NCBI GenBank assembly: GCA_958450365.1
Contig: CAUEEP010000740.1
Span: 2,483,501 to 2,547,500, forward strand
Source of the DNA: Mesorhabditis belari
Taxonomy: Eukaryota; Nematoda; Chromadorea; Rhabditida; Rhabditidae
Length of the DNA stretch: 64,000 nucleotides
Direction: 5' to 3'
The position numbers were made by a program, and so were the translations under genes. This document shows, one piece after another, positions 12,301 through 25,243 of this stretch. Below the pieces are notes generated by a model. It saw only the letters and a program-made list of their open reading frames with translations. It did no database searches and was not told where the DNA came from. Numbering within the stretch: the stretch's first letter is position 1; each line of letters begins with the position of its first letter.

Positions 12301-15300
12301 CTCAATAAATAAGAATTTCAAAGGCTAGTTTTTTTTTGTTTGATTCAGTTAAAAAGAAAACTTCAAGATTTTAGCTTTCGATCATTGTCACTTTGATAAA
12401 CTTAATTTTGACAGAGTTTCTCAAGTTTCGAATTTTTTTTTACTCTTAATTCGTAAGCGAAAAACGAATTTAATTCAGCTTAATTTCTCAAAGATTTCAC
12501 CTTTTGTAATTAATAATTTTAAAGCCTTTAAACTGTTATTTAAAATTTGAAACCTGTTTCCCTTGCCCGTTCCTATTTACTGGTTGTATGTCAAAAGTTA
12601 TCGTCTCTCTTGTTTCCTTTTTCTTTTCGTGAACTCATTTGAAAAGGAAAACAAAAAGTGAGGGGGAAAGGGGGAATCATGAAATTTCCCTCAAAAACAA
12701 CCATATTTTTGTGTGTATGTTGAGGGATTCTTCACTGATCATTGAGATGAAAGAAAGGAATGGTGAAAAGGAGCAAAAAGAAGAAGAAGAAGAAGAAAAG
12801 AGGAGTTGTGTGTCTGTCTATCTAGGTCCTTTTTCCCCATTTCTGGAAAACAAGCACCGCTTCTCTTCCCTTTTTTCTCTCTCTCTCTCTCTCTCTTGTG
12901 GTGGTGTGGCCAAAATTTAGCCACCCCTCCTCGCATTTTGTCATTTCAATAACACCACCAATAAACTTGTTTATATTCTGTTTCTATTTTCTTTTTGTTA
13001 ATTTCTTATTCTATTGATAAAGTAAGTTAGACTAGCGATTAGATTCTGAAAGAAGTCCTTTGAATCTGCTTTCTGTTTTAAACTAAAGTACGGCTTTTTA
13101 AAGGATTATTAAAGATTTATTAAAGGTTTATTAAAGCTAATATATGTTGTATACGTTATAAAGATAGGATTACATTCATCTATTGGATCAAACAGATCAT
13201 CAACTCCTTGAACATACTAAAATCTGACTTTAGATCTCTCTACTGTAATCTCTTTTAAGCAGTTAAGTGCAGTTAAGCAAAGCACTATCCATTCTCTATA
13301 CGTTATACAAATAATTTGTTCATATTTTGAATCAAATAGATATAAATACAATGAACTTTCTGAAATCTAACCTTTGAACCTTTCTACTGTAGTCCTCTTT
13401 CTGTTTTGGATGAAAGTACGACTTATCAAAGCTAATATATATATTTTATGCATTATCCGGAAAGTATTATATTCATACATTGAATCAAATAGATTATTGA
13501 ACATTAAAATCTGTCCTTTGAACCTTTCTACCGTATTCCTCTTTCTGTTTTGCACTGAACTTTATCAGCACTTTATCAACAAACAAAAGTATAGTTGAAC
13601 ACAATAGAAATAACATTTTAGAAATACATTATTGTTCTCAAAAGCTTTTCTTGTACTTCTTTTAGTACAAGATCTTATGCAAATGGCTTATGCAAAGCAA
13701 AGCATTCTCCTTACCGTAAATACTGTAATAGTACCCCACCCCCATAATGACGGTGCGGAGCGTTGCGTAGTCTAGCTTTGAACGAGTTTTTCTCGACACT
13801 GGTTTATGCTACAATGCGCGCTTAGGTATCAAAAAATAGCCCTGAATTTCAGCTATTTTTTGATACCAAGGACGCATTTTTTGAAAGTACGGGAGCTTTG
13901 AAAAAAATGAAGTACTAAAAAACTTTTGCGACTACGCGACTGTACGAGGTGGGGTCCAATTACAGTATTTACGGTATGTTATCTGGATAAAGTTCAGTGG
14001 ATTGTTTGGTTGGATAGTTGGATCTGTGTAGGATTGTGCTGAAATTGAGCTCTCTTCGTGGCTCTTGTACCACCTCGATCCCTCCATAAACTTCCATCTC
14101 TTACCAACCCAAAAACCGTCCGTTTACGACCATTTTTATCCCTTTGAACAAGTGTGTGCAATTTGGAGCAATACAATATGAATTGTTGGAAATTCTTTCA
14201 TTTCCATCTTCATCCGTTCACTGTTTTTAAACGAATTTTGTCCAGATTCGCAAATTTGAAACCGAAATTTGATTGAATAGATTTAAAATTGACTTACTAG
14301 ATTACTCCAATAGCCTTTTATCAAATATAAGCTTTCATTTCTCTTGACCTATCTGCAAATTTTGCTCTGATGCTCAGAAATCTTAAGGAAACAATCCTAA
14401 TATAGCTAAACATGTGTTGAGCTCACTTTTCTCATCTTACCGTAACCCTTCCCCATTTCACAAACCTACGGGACACATTCCTTTTTTTTCTCAATTCATC
14501 AAAGATCTCATGTTAAAGAGATTCAATTGAAATATCGGAAAAAAATGGGGAATGGAGGTGATGGTTGTGTGTTTTTGTATCGGAAAAAGCGGGAAGAAGA
14601 GGGGAAAGAAGGAGAGGGGAAAGAATTGAAAAAAAAAGAAATTGATTATTCGATGTCCATCTTTTCAACCCTCTACAGTCACTCCATTAACAATCATTTT
14701 TTAAATGACCAAAAACATTGTTTTGGAAAGATGTTTGAGAATTTCTCATTTTTTAGCTTTCCCTTTCCCCTGTATTTGTGCAGCTGGAGTTGAATCTATT
14801 TTATGCAAATTTTCAAAGACTTTTCTTTTCATTTCCGATTCTTTGAAGAGTTTTCGATTTTGGGTCCCACAAATTTTAGCTATATTAAGCGAAATTGGAG
14901 GGGATAAAAAGAAAAAGAAATGGAGAAGAAAAGAGAGCCAAAAAGTGACGTCACTCCCCTTTCCCGAATTGTTTTAGTTTCGAAAACGACAATCGGCAAT
15001 CGGCAATCATTTACCTTTCCCTCTTTTGCTTTTCGTTTTTTTGGGACATTTCCCCATGTATTTGTATGGAAAATACTCGATTTCTAGCATCTGATGGAAG
15101 AGAAGAGGATGGGTGTGGATTGGGAATGAAAAAGAAATGAAAGAGAGAGGAGATGAGACGACAAAGAGAAGAGAGCCTCAGTCCTCCTCGGGGCTCCTAT
15201 CCACCCCTCTAAACACAACCGAGTGGTCCGGAATCAATTGTGGTCGGCGGCTTTCCGTCTTTCTCCGCATTCTCCTCTATCTATCCTCAATATGCCCACA

Positions 15301-18300
15301 ACACATCGACGACACACTCTTCTCTTTTTTTACCCTCTTTTCTTTTCTTTTCTCTTGCTTGGGCATCAGTCCCACATTCGGGGGTATCACCCCGCCCCTC
15401 TTTCCACCTCTGGCCCGTCCCGTCGACCTCCTTATGCCTTGTCTGCCCCTCTACTCCTTCCCCTATCTCTATCTCTTGTCCATCCCTCTTTCGTTCTTTT
15501 TGTCCGAGTCTTGTCCCCTTTCCCCATGTCCCCTTATTGGGGCACCTTCAAGGGCATTTGTCTTCTCTCTCATCATCCACACTATCTCTCTCCGTCTCTA
15601 CCCTTTTTCCCCCCTTCCCTCTTTCCCATTTCTAGGGCTAACCCCCGAAAATGCCCCAACCATCACCACCATCCCCACCATGACTCCTTTTCACTACATC
15701 TGGCATTATGCCCATTGTTTTTTTCTTCTTTTTAATCATCTGCTTGATTTAGCTCGATTTAATTTCATTTCCAATTACGAGTTTTTATGCAAATTTCTTT
15801 AGTTACGTCGAAGAGCCACAAACGTACGTGCTTGTCGATCCGCAACAGTCGATCCAAACAAGCGAAGGAGTGACTGTGGTGACAATGTGGGATGGGACGA
15901 TGACGCAGCCCATGCCTTCACCCTCATACCCCGGATATCCGCCTCAATATGGTAATTGATTGATAGTAATTAATTTATTGATATCAAAATTCAGGAATGG
16001 GAATGCGCCCAATGGACTATGGTTCGATGGAGGGCTATGATCCGGCGATGATGTACCAGGGGCAAGCGCCGCAAATGATGATGCCACATCCGGGGATGAT
16101 GCCGGTGAGTGTTTGAGATTTAAGCCCTCGATCTAGTGATGTTTTTATAGACTTATTGAATTTAATTTGTAATCTATTATCATAAAAAATTTTCTATTTC
16201 CAGAGACCCATGATGCATCCCAACTTTGATCCCGCTCAATTCCCCCATGGAATCCCTTCAGCCACGAATAGGTGAGGAATCGTTTATTATTATATTCATA
16301 GTATTGTTATATTATTAATAGCGTTATTAGTAGTAATATTCATTAGTAGAATTAGTAATAGTAATAGAAATAATAGTAAATAGTAAATAGAAAAATTCGG
16401 GGTTTAACCATATACATATTTATATAAAAATATTTTCTTTAGGGTTCCTGGCCAAGTTCGCCCGATGCCACCGTATGGAATGATGCCCAATTACCCTCAA
16501 TATGGATATCCTCATCCAGCGCAAGTAGTGGGTTTTGGCTATAGAGCAAATGAACTAAAGTAATAAAAATCTTCTAACTTGATTATAAGTATATAAACAG
16601 TATTGTAGTTGTAATAAAGAAGGAATTGGCAAGGAAAAGTAGTATAATGTAGGAGTACAAGTACTTATAAGTACAAGTCTGGTAATGGTACAAGTGCAAC
16701 AAGATACTATATCATATGTTATATTATAATAACTTTATACTTAAGGTCCGAGCCGGTCCGCCAATGCCTTATGGTCAATTGAGTGGTGGTGTACCCGGTC
16801 AACAGCCAGTCGCCGCTTTCCCAAACCCGAATGCAGCGACGGGCGGAGGAGTGGATTTGAATCAATGTTTCCCCGATCACGTGCCCATCAGTATTGTCAC
16901 CAAGGTAGCTTGATTTCCACTATAAATAGCTAACAAAATTTCCAGAATGTGATGCAAATCTTCCAATTGGATCACGACAAAGAATCGTGCACGTTGCCCT
17001 TCCAATTGACGCCGGACGTCTTGCAGCAATTAGCGATGTACGTTTAAAATATATGATAGTACGGTGACAGCCAATACATAGTATAAAACTACAATAATCC
17101 TTTAGTAAGTACGGCTAAAAATATAGTACGTCCTGTGGTGCAGTTTTTAATTTAATAGTACTCATTGAGTACGGTTTTGAATAAATTATCGTAATTTAGT
17201 GCAGCTTACAATTAGCTACTAGTACGGCTTAAAATATAGTACAATATAATACTACAGTAGTTCTTTAGTAACCTTATTGTTAGGATACAATATAGTAATC
17301 GTTTTAGGCCAGAATACGAGCTCCAGCTGAAATGCTTTAACAAAGACGACAAACTAATGACAGCGAAATGGCCGCTCAATCCGGAAACCAACTATTTACA
17401 ATTATCGGTGAGTAGCTGGATAAAAAAAAATTGCATTTACTAGAATAATAAACAAAATTGGAGTTTAGGTGAAAATCAACGGACAAAGTGTGCAAATCAT
17501 GAACCCAAAGCAATCGCTTTTGATCAAGAAATTCGTGAACACCGCGGAAAACTCTCTCGAGCTCACCGTCAGCGATTGCGTTTGTGTAAGTGTTTTCAAG
17601 AAGATTGAAGAATTTTCACGGAAATTTAAATCAAAATTTGTTTCAGTCGCATCGTTTCATCATGAGTTTGGTTCGCATTCAACACGTCGGCCATTTCCTC
17701 TCAACGATCGTGAAAGAAAGCCTGCAAAAGCCAGAGAATTCCGTGGAAATCAGCCAGAGAAAATGTGAGTTTTGAGAGAAAACGTTAAACGTAAATTGCT
17801 ATTGCTTTAAGATATTAACTTAGTTTGGTTTTCTATTTTGTGAATCTGAATATAACTACAGTAATTCATTCATTAAACAACTCAGATCAGTAAAGATATC
17901 CAGCCAAACAATGTTTCCTTGAAGAAAGTTAGTGTAAAATAGAAAAGAATTACGATATTCAACCCATTTTTCTATCCTAGTCGTTTTCTATTTTACACTA
18001 ATTCTATCGATAATATCTGATATCAAAACAAAACCTCATTTCCAGTGTTTCACTTGGTGCAAATGACACGCATGAACACTCTATTATTGGGCGATCCTCG
18101 CTTCAAATCCCGGTACAGTGTGCCAATCCGTGGAAAAACTTGTACCCATCTGCCGGCTATCGACTTACGAATGCTTTTGTGCTGTTTCCCGGATGCGTCC
18201 TTCTTTGAGTGCCCATATTGCAAGTGAGTTAAAAGCATTGGATTACAAATTTCATCAAATTTTTAGGAACACTTTCGCTCACAGTGAAATCGATGTCGAT

Positions 18301-19972
18301 CACTATATGATGCAACTGATCGCGAATACCCCGGAGACGATTCGAGAAGTGGTTTGCTTTCAAGATGGGCATTGGAGAGCGCCTAACGAACCGGTTGTGC
18401 AACCAGTGGCTAATGGAAGGAAAAGGGATAACACTGGAGCGAAAGGTAGGGAATTTAGTTTAGATAAAGTTAGCTTTCTAAAAAATGCTCTTAAGAAAAG
18501 CTATCGTACTCCGGATGACTCAAAAGTCATTCTGGAGCCTTATTTATTGACAAAGCACAATAGAAAAAGACTGAAAAGGATACGATAGAAAGTGCAAAAT
18601 AGAAAAAGGATACGGTAGAAATTGTCACCACAATAGCTTTTTCGTAACACTAATTTTAAGTTTAACAATAAGCAAGAGGATCTGAAAATCCTGGTCCACT
18701 CAAATTCACTTAAATCATTCCAGCCGGAGCGATGAAACGCTTCAAAACCGAATCCTCATTGGACATGCCAATGGGACAAGGCTCTCCATTGTCGAAAGCT
18801 CCATCATCAGTCCCCTCTACTTCAACCCATCCAGCTTCTCTTCCACCAATGAATCACTTCATCGGCCAAAGCCCGGCTCCCATGTCGATGCCACACTCTG
18901 TGCCCGATATGAAACCCGATTTGATGTCACCGTATCATCAAAATACTAGGTATGGATCTTTTCAAGTTCATTTGCAAGCAACTTTTTAGCCCAACAAAAA
19001 TCGTCGTGATGCCACCGTGTGGCCCATTGGCTGGCCCACCAACTCCATCAACACCCGGACATCCAAACAATTCGAGCAGCCCGCATCAAGTGCAGACGCA
19101 AAGTCATGGAAGCGTTGAGACAGCTAGCCTAGCAGGTGAGCTGACCGACTGATAGAGTTTCACATTTTCTAAAATGTGCTAAATTAGAAAACTACTGTAA
19201 CCTCGCCTTAATAAATCCTGTTCCAGGCTCAGCTCCATATACGCCAGCTCCAACCTCAGTCGGCTCATCATCTGTTGGTCACTCTGTGCCGGGCACTTCA
19301 ATGGCCACAATCGACCCTCAAACAGCTCCCTCTCTTCCCAATCATTCTCTGACGCCAATCGACGATTTTGATCAACACCTTGACGGGCTTTTCTCAACGG
19401 TTTGTCTTACATTGATTTGCAATAATCGTTTTTCTTATTTTAGAATGATGTTATGTCGGCGGCTGATTTACAACGCTATCTCCGGGATGTTGATCCGTCG
19501 ATTGGCGCTAGGAGCAAAGTAAGACAAGAACTTTGAAGAGTATAGAATGGGTTAGCCAGGAATTAGGTTCGGCTTGGAATTTTTTAGAATGGATGATTTC
19601 TAGAATAGATGATACTGTGAGACTAATGTAGCATACTGTATTTGCGACTTTATACTCTCAATATATATTGTAAAGCCCAGTCTTGCTACAGTATGCCAAA
19701 AATAACAGGTGTTTGGTGTCAGTACTAATATTTTGCCTTGGCTGTAGATCGAATAAGATACTGTAGTCCTTGGCATACTTTAGCAATACTGAGACAGACT
19801 GGAATACTTTAGTGAGACAGAGTTGAGGTACTGTAACTCCACAGCACCCCAGAAGAACAATCCAAATAAGCAAACTCTTTTCTAGGATTCAAACTCGGAC
19901 TTGCCAACACCCGAAGCCTTGAGTGCCGACTTGGACGACATTGTTCAGATTATAGCCGCCGAAATGCTGTAG
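5871..19972 (+). CDS. zmiz: ZMIZ1/2-like SP-RING (Miz) zinc-finger protein, probable SUMO E3/transcriptional coregulator
   Basis: Nineteen in-phase exons (5871-5999, 6555-6660, 6770-6881, 15803-15951, 15995-16104, 16204-16271, 16443-16524, 16746-16904, 16946-17037, 17308-17407, 17469-17585, 17647-17764, 18046-18223, 18267-18445, 18724-18949, 18990-19135, 19227-19399, 19444-19518, 19886-19972) give 801 residues; human ZMIZ1 is about 1,067. The N-terminus (ELIQWCSDPRAF) resembles the ZMIZ N-terminal helical domain. A Met/Pro/Gln-rich middle follows, then a conserved region (YELQLKCFNKDD, VSDCVCSHRFIMSLV), the SP-RING at about residues 460-515 with ligands C480, H482, C503 and C506, KRFKTESS, and an acidic, hydrophobic tail. 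ZMIZ proteins are nuclear PIAS-like coactivators. The start is the Met just before the conserved region; an in-frame ATG at 5772 would add 33 residues. The 8.9-kb third intron is extreme for this window. Confidence 0.9.
6289..6471. repeat. (CAGA)n microsatellite
   Basis: About 180 bp of CAGA tetranucleotide repeats with occasional CGGA, CAGT and CATA variants. It lies in the first intron of the ZMIZ-like gene, ending about 84 nt before exon 2. Confidence 0.95.
7166..7648. mobile_element. hAT-type foldback element with GGGAGTGGGACAAATGCGA ends
   Basis: The 483-bp sequence is nearly all inverted repeat: each arm is roughly 190 bp and carries GCGCACC motifs and a CTAGGTAATTTGAGG block. Flanks TAAAAAC and TAAAAAG look like a 7-8 bp target duplication. 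The terminal motif is shared with the element at 34103-34434, which has a clean 8-bp duplication. As RNA it would fold into a very long hairpin inside the ZMIZ-like intron. Confidence 0.8.
8161..8230. repeat. 14-bp minisatellite, five units
   Basis: The unit TCTTAGYGCTTAGT is repeated five times, with the variable base alternating T and C. This implies that expansion went by 28-bp dimers. A decayed continuation follows to about 8260. Confidence 0.9.
11190..11275 (-). pseudogene. tRNA-like remnant
   Basis: On the minus strand a perfect internal promoter B-box, GGTTCGAATCC, lies downstream of an A-box-like TAGCTCATTGATAAG. A possible anticodon stem (TGTTT/AAACG) is present, but its loop lacks the universal T33. 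The D-stem and acceptor stem do not close, and the T-stem has mismatches. I read it as a tRNA pseudogene or tRNA-derived short repeat. Confidence 0.4.
11684..11735. repeat. (TTTCC)n microsatellite
   Basis: Pentanucleotide CCTTT repeats lie in a longer pyrimidine-rich tract inside the giant ZMIZ-like intron. Confidence 0.9.
13060..13565. repeat. Degenerate tandem duplication of about 165 bp
   Basis: Blocks containing TCTTTCTGTTTT, AAAGCTAATATAT, an AT-rich TATACGTTAT/TATGCATTAT segment, GATCAAAYAGAT and CTTTGAACCTTTCTAC recur about three times with substantial drift. No coding capacity is visible. Confidence 0.55.
13712..13976 (-). mobile_element. MITE family A, copy 2
   Basis: This 265-bp element is flanked by TA with CCGTAAATACTGTAATAGTA ends. 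It is homologous over its length to 1578-1844 and 41572-41835 but in the opposite orientation. One terminus has diverged (GGGGTCCAATTACAG). It lies in the giant ZMIZ-like intron. Confidence 0.9.
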
Positions 19973-22042
19973 TCACCCCCAGTTCTCACGCAAAAGTTTC
20001 GAACATTTCGATTCTGATTTCCTTATTATTCTACCGCCCGGTGTTTCAGTGACTTTACATGATCTTTGAAAGTTCTTTTATTGTTCGCCTTTTTTGGGTC
20101 ACTGATGAGCAAACTCCCAAAGAGTGCTTCCACTGTATAATTGCCTATCCACTTTTTTTTATTTGGCTTGCGTTTATTTTTTCATATCGTATAGACTTTA
20201 GAAATGTAGAAATTTATGGGTAAATCCGTATTTAACTGAACATTTCCCTGAAAGCATTTCCTCTCCAAAAGTTCGACACCGAACGAGAACCATTCCCGCA
20301 ATAGTACGGTAAATTTTAGTGAAAAATAGGAAACGAAAAGAAAAGTGTTTTCTATTTAGCACTAAAATTTATTTTTTATTCTAAGTTCCACTTATTGAAT
20401 GACAATTACAGCCACAATGTGATTTTATCCTAGAAATTAATTCTTCTTATTAGCCTTTAAATTCTCTGGTTATTATTATTCATTCTATCATCGACAGTTA
20501 GTCAAATGGCCATATGCTTGCTAAACCCCAATATTCCAATTATATGTGCACAATGTGTGTTTTAGAAGTGTCTCTCTAGATTGTTCAGTGCTTATCGCCT
20601 TTGTTTTCCTTTTCTTTGTGGACAGTTGAACTGTTACCGTAATCTTCAGGTCAAAGTACCGTATTCTTCACACATTTCTCTTGCATAAACCGATGCTGAT
20701 TGATTTTTTTGATCTTCTCCAAAACAAATTCCATTCTCAAATTCACGTAAAGACTCGGTTGATCCGAGTGCGCCGAGAAATGACACAAAAATTCCCCACA
20801 AGTATCTGTGCTATTTTTCGGAAATCATTTGCAAATAATCATGTTATGTTTTTATATTTAATAAACATTTATTATCCGTTTTGGGCTTACGGTAGATATA
20901 AAAAAAAACAAAAAATCGCAAAGCAAAATGGCAAAAAAAAAGAAAAAGTGAGAATATACGTCTTGAATCTATTATAGTAATAAAAAAATATTTCATTTTC
21001 ATATCTAATAATCAATTGAGAGTCAGACATTGAAAATCAACATTAATCTCTTTGGAAAATAGTAAAAAGGGTTGGCGTTGTCACTTTTGTCACAAATCGG
21101 GGTTTATATATCTAACGGAATCGACAAACACAGATTTTTCACATACAGACGAATGCTTTTTTTTTGAATCATGATATTATTTTCTTTAGTCAGTAGGAGA
21201 ACTCGTTGGACCCTCAAGGGTTTACATAAGTAATCGTAGTTTGTAGTGGATGTGTAAGAGGATCTCCTTTTCAGCACACAACCCAGTACATTCCATCAGC
21301 ATCATTATTATCAAATCAAACTTTTAAGACACTATTAGAAATGCGATTTTCAGAGGGAGAAACTTCTGAAGTTCGTCATTTCCCTTTGAAACTGAGCGTC
21401 TTGTACTCTATGAAATGCCCCGTCTTCAAAAGAAAATGATGAACGACCAGAAATTTGAATTGAAATTTCATTTATAAAGTTCAAATTTTAAAGTTCATCG
21501 CGCCCAATTTGTCGATGCCACTTTTGAAGGTCAACTTTTCCCACTAGTTAGATATGCCATTTTAAAATGTTCGATAAGTGTGCTAAAGAACAACGGCGGG
21601 CAATGACCTTCGCCTCTTTTTTTTGTCCTCTCTCTGCTCGTTGGAGGTTTTCTCGTGGGTGAAAACGAAGAACGAAGGGAAAATGTGCTGCCCTCTGCAT
21701 TCTCTTCCTCTGTTTCTGTTCCTTCCCTTTCATTTCTCCCCTTTTCTTTTCTCATTCAATCGACTTCCTCTTACTAAAATCGACCATCATACATTATACG
21801 CCTTTCCGTTTGGGCAATGTTTGGTCTAGGGCTCAATTTTATTTCTCGCGAATTGATTCCATTGGAGTTTTGGTTTATACAAGCGAAAGTAACATGGAGT
21901 GCACGATCTGTAGAAAAATTACAGAAAAACATTCGTTTTATATGAATAAACTTTATTTCTAAAGCGTTTTTCAAGTTGTTTTCAACTTATTGAGGAATTT
22001 CTCGTCAATACATTTATTTTTAGAGTCATCGCGGAGCACTTC
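19973..22042. other. Intergenic: ZMIZ-like 3' flank and sulfatase-like 5' flank
   Basis: This 2.1-kb gap between two plus-strand genes has AT-rich, homopolymer-interrupted sequence. Short open frames occur on both strands, but none has recognisable protein features or exon structure. I see no repeat family shared with the rest of the window. Confidence 0.6.
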
Positions 22043-24978
22043 ATGATTCGCACAGGACGAAGGCGATGGCTTAACGTCATTGGTTAGTTTTTGCAGGCAT
22101 TTTCTTAATAAATTTGTATTTAGCACTAGCCTCGGTCACTTTTACGTTGTTTCTCTTCGTTTCGACCGTTTGGAACAAAAGCGAAAGGCACCCCGTTATC
22201 AACACTTTACGACAGGTATTTTATTTTTGCTTGGAACTGTTCTAAATATTAATTTTAGTCAAAATCTTTCGACGTTGTGATTGAAGGATCGGATAAAGAT
22301 GCCGGATCAATGCAACGAAAGACCGTTTCATATGCGAGCGACACTTCAGCCTCGAATACAAATGAAAAAGTAAGCTACTGTGCTATTCATGATATTCAAA
22401 TTCTAAATAAGGTGTGCAACGTTCCAAAGCTCAATATAAATGGTGCTGATGTGGCGCAATTCTTCAAAGCCAACACGCCGACCATTTGCAGAAAGCCAAG
22501 GAATTGGGCTTTTATCAATTCGGCCGGACGATTTTCTCTCATTTCTTCAAAGTAAGCTTTGGTCTGTTGCCACAAAAGGCTGTTTTTTAGAGCGTTGGCG
22601 TCTTGCCAAGTCCAAACTTTTACAAGGAAAAATGACAACGAGTTATTATATGGGGAATGGACTGCTATTCGTCCTGGTGATTCTCTTCCAGATGATTTCG
22701 TGAAAGTGCAGTGCAAACTTGGTGGCGAAAGCTGGTTAGTAGTAAATAATCATCAGCGTTTCATGTTTTAACCTTTAGGGATGGTCTTTTAATGTCCGTG
22801 GTTCGAAATGAGAAGTTGGCAGAAAATTCGAAGGTTTATTTAACATCAATTCTTCAATTTATAGTTTTTTAGACAAAAACGCAACCCAGTAATTGGTCAG
22901 GCTTGGATGTATTTTTCCTCGGGATGGATTCCGTATCGCATATGAGCTATCTACGTAAACTGCCAAAAACCGCTGCTTACTTTGAGAAGATCATGGGAGG
23001 TGTTACTCTTGATGGTAAAGCTATTTGCTGAATTTTAATGTAATGTTAGTTTTGCAGCTTACAACATTGTTGGTGATGGAACTCCACAAGCTTTCATTCC
23101 AATATTGACTGGAAAAACCGAAGAAGAGCTTCCATTGACGAGGTAATTCATTAAGAGAGCTTAATAGCAAAGGTTATATTATAGAAAGCGCTTTTCAACT
23201 GCGAATTATGTCGACGACGTCTATCCGTTTATTTGGAAGAATTTCTCAGATGCTGGTTATGCGACTCTCTATGGAGAAGATGCTGCTAATATTGGTTAGG
23301 AAATATCTTTCTAACATGATCGAACTTTTTTTCTATCAGGTACTTTCACATATCGCTTGAAAGGTTTCCGAAATCAACCAACTGATCATTACACCAGGAC
23401 CTATTTTCAGGTAACTTTTTGTGGCGAAGGAAGACTTATGAATTTAGGAACACGAGAAAGTTTCGTGGGGTACATGCAGTGGATCTGTTCCGGTTTACAA
23501 AGTAAGTTGACTGCTGATAATTTTACAATGATAACTTTTAGCCATGGTTCCGCTACAGCAAGGAGTTCATGAAAGCATACAAGGATTTACCTCGGTTTTT
23601 AATGATGCACCTTTCAATGTTTTCACATGACGATGTCAATGCGGTTGGTTTTTGGAGATTCAAATTGCAAATTTTTTTGAAAGCCGGATTTTAGCTTGGT
23701 CCTTTGGATGATGAAATGGAAGCGCTCCTGAAAGAGATGCATGAAGGCGGTCTCTTTGATCGTGCGTTGGTCGTACTTATGGCAGATCACGGTGCACGGT
23801 ATTTTATTTTCTTTACTATTTAGTTCTTTGAAATGTTTATTGAAAATAAATTGATCACCATCGTTCATGAATTACTTTAGATATGCAAAACTTCGTGGTA
23901 CACATCAAGGTCAATTGGAGGAAGTTTGTATCGTTTATAAAATTAACTTTATCGTTTCATTGTTAGCGTTTGCCCTTTTTTGCGTTTGCGGTCCCGCAAA
24001 GTGTTCGTGAAGGAAGGATGAAGACTGCTTGGGAAAACCTCATTCGAAATAAGGTTGGCAACATTTTTTCATCTATGAATCTCTTTAAATAACGTAAAAT
24101 TGAATCTTACCGAGTCTTTCACTAGCTGTGGTTGTTTACAGGACATTTTGTCGACTCCTTTCGATATTCACGCGACGTTGATGGACATTTTGCACCTACC
24201 CAATGAAAAAGATCTACAAACTACTCAAGATGCTTCGAAAAGATCACTTTCACTCTTTCGACCATTGCCGTTATCAAGGACCTGTGAACAAGTTAGTCGA
24301 AATTCAACTGTTTGTGATGAGGGCGGTTGTTCTAGGCTGGAGTCGACACACATTGGTGTACCTGTTTGAATTGGGAAGACGCCACTCAGAAACCTGAAGA
24401 GGTGACTTTTCACAATTTGAATGCACCTTTAAAATGATTTAGAAAACTTTGGTTGAAGGGATGGCACATTCTGTAGTCGACGCAATCAATGCCCAAACCG
24501 CACCTGAACGGGCTCTCTGTTCGCCATTACGTCTGAAATCATTGATTTATGCACGGAGGTACATATTTTTTTGAAAGGTTAACATTATTTATTAAATTTA
24601 AGAATGGTCCCCAACGAGGCTTTGCTGAAGTACAAAAATGTGAAAGATGCGGATGGATTTGTGCCTGACCTTTCTGGTTCTACCAAACTTGCAATTGTTT
24701 ATTACCAATTGAAACTTGGCACAACTCCGGGGAAAGCTGAATATGAAGTTTTTAGCTTTGATTTAAAAGGTAAAACAACGATTTAAGATTACCCTTCGTC
24801 ACGAAGTCTCCGCCAATAAGCTCTTCATTGATCTCAATTCGATCAGTCATATCAACAAGTAAATTTTTTGTGTTAGTACGTTTTTAACGTTTCTTTTAGA
24901 TATGGCGACGATCCTCATTGCATTATCGACAAAAATTATTTTCTTGCCACATATTGTGTTTGCTATGACAAAGTTTAA
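22043..24978 (+). CDS. DUF229 family protein (alkaline-phosphatase/sulfatase superfamily), type II membrane or secreted
   Basis: Twenty in-phase exons (22043-22082, 22124-22215, 22259-22551, 22591-22734, 22779-22833, 22873-23014, 23058-23142, 23185-23294, 23340-23410, 23448-23501, 23542-23643, 23695-23798, 23881-23923, 23967-24053, 24142-24291, 24336-24401, 24443-24558, 24603-24747, 24788-24858, 24900-24978) encode 682 residues. A hydrophobic signal anchor at about 11-31 follows basic residues. The sulfatase-like core has FLGMDSVSHMSY (about 224-233), LTGKTEEELP, and the metal-binding ADHGARY at 426-432. AGVDTHWCTCLNW (525-537) and a cysteine-containing tail are typical of nematode DUF229 proteins, whose substrates are unknown. 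Sixteen of nineteen introns end in TAG/AAG rather than CAG. The 42-nt stretch 22370-22411 is in frame and could be an optional intron. Confidence 0.92.
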
Positions 24979-25243
24979 TATTTAATTATTTGTATGTTTC
25001 ATGTGATTGTTTGAATTAGTTACGCTACACTTGCCATACTTTTTAGTCACTAACCAGTCACTTCTGGAGATTGTCATTTACCACACGGTGCCTTGCCTAT
25101 AATATCGTTTTTCGGTGCTATCTTTATCATTTTTGGCATTTACTTCTCCACTTGAGCTACTAACACTTCGAATAAACGGGTACTTTTGATTTAATTTTGT
25201 TCACAACCGTAAAACAAAGCTAATTTTGAAAGTAGGAAAGTTG

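Larger units (their letters stand above)
6882..15802 (+). other. 8.9-kb intron of the ZMIZ-like gene
   Basis: The donor GTGGGT at 6882 leaves phase 2, and the acceptor TTTCTTTAG at 15802 restores it exactly, so the two coding blocks join without a missing exon. The intron holds a hAT-type foldback element (7166-7648), a 14-bp minisatellite (8161-8230), GA- and CT-rich tracts (9.0-12.1 kb and 14.5-15.7 kb), a tRNA-like remnant, a degenerate tandem duplication (13.06-13.57 kb) and a MITE (13712-13976). Many long open frames in the CT-rich parts are stop-poor low complexity. I see no nested gene. Confidence 0.75.

Noticed and set aside
15113..15802. 229-codon plus-strand open frame ending at the acceptor of ZMIZ exon 4
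   Set aside because: All three frames are open over the same CT-rich stretch; the residues are Ser/Pro/Leu/Phe low complexity, and the splice phases of the flanking exons join without it.
24748..24787. Stop codon in the sulfatase-like frame near its C-terminus
   Set aside because: A 40-nt intron (GTTTTT...TTTAAG) removes it and restores the conserved DUF229 tail.
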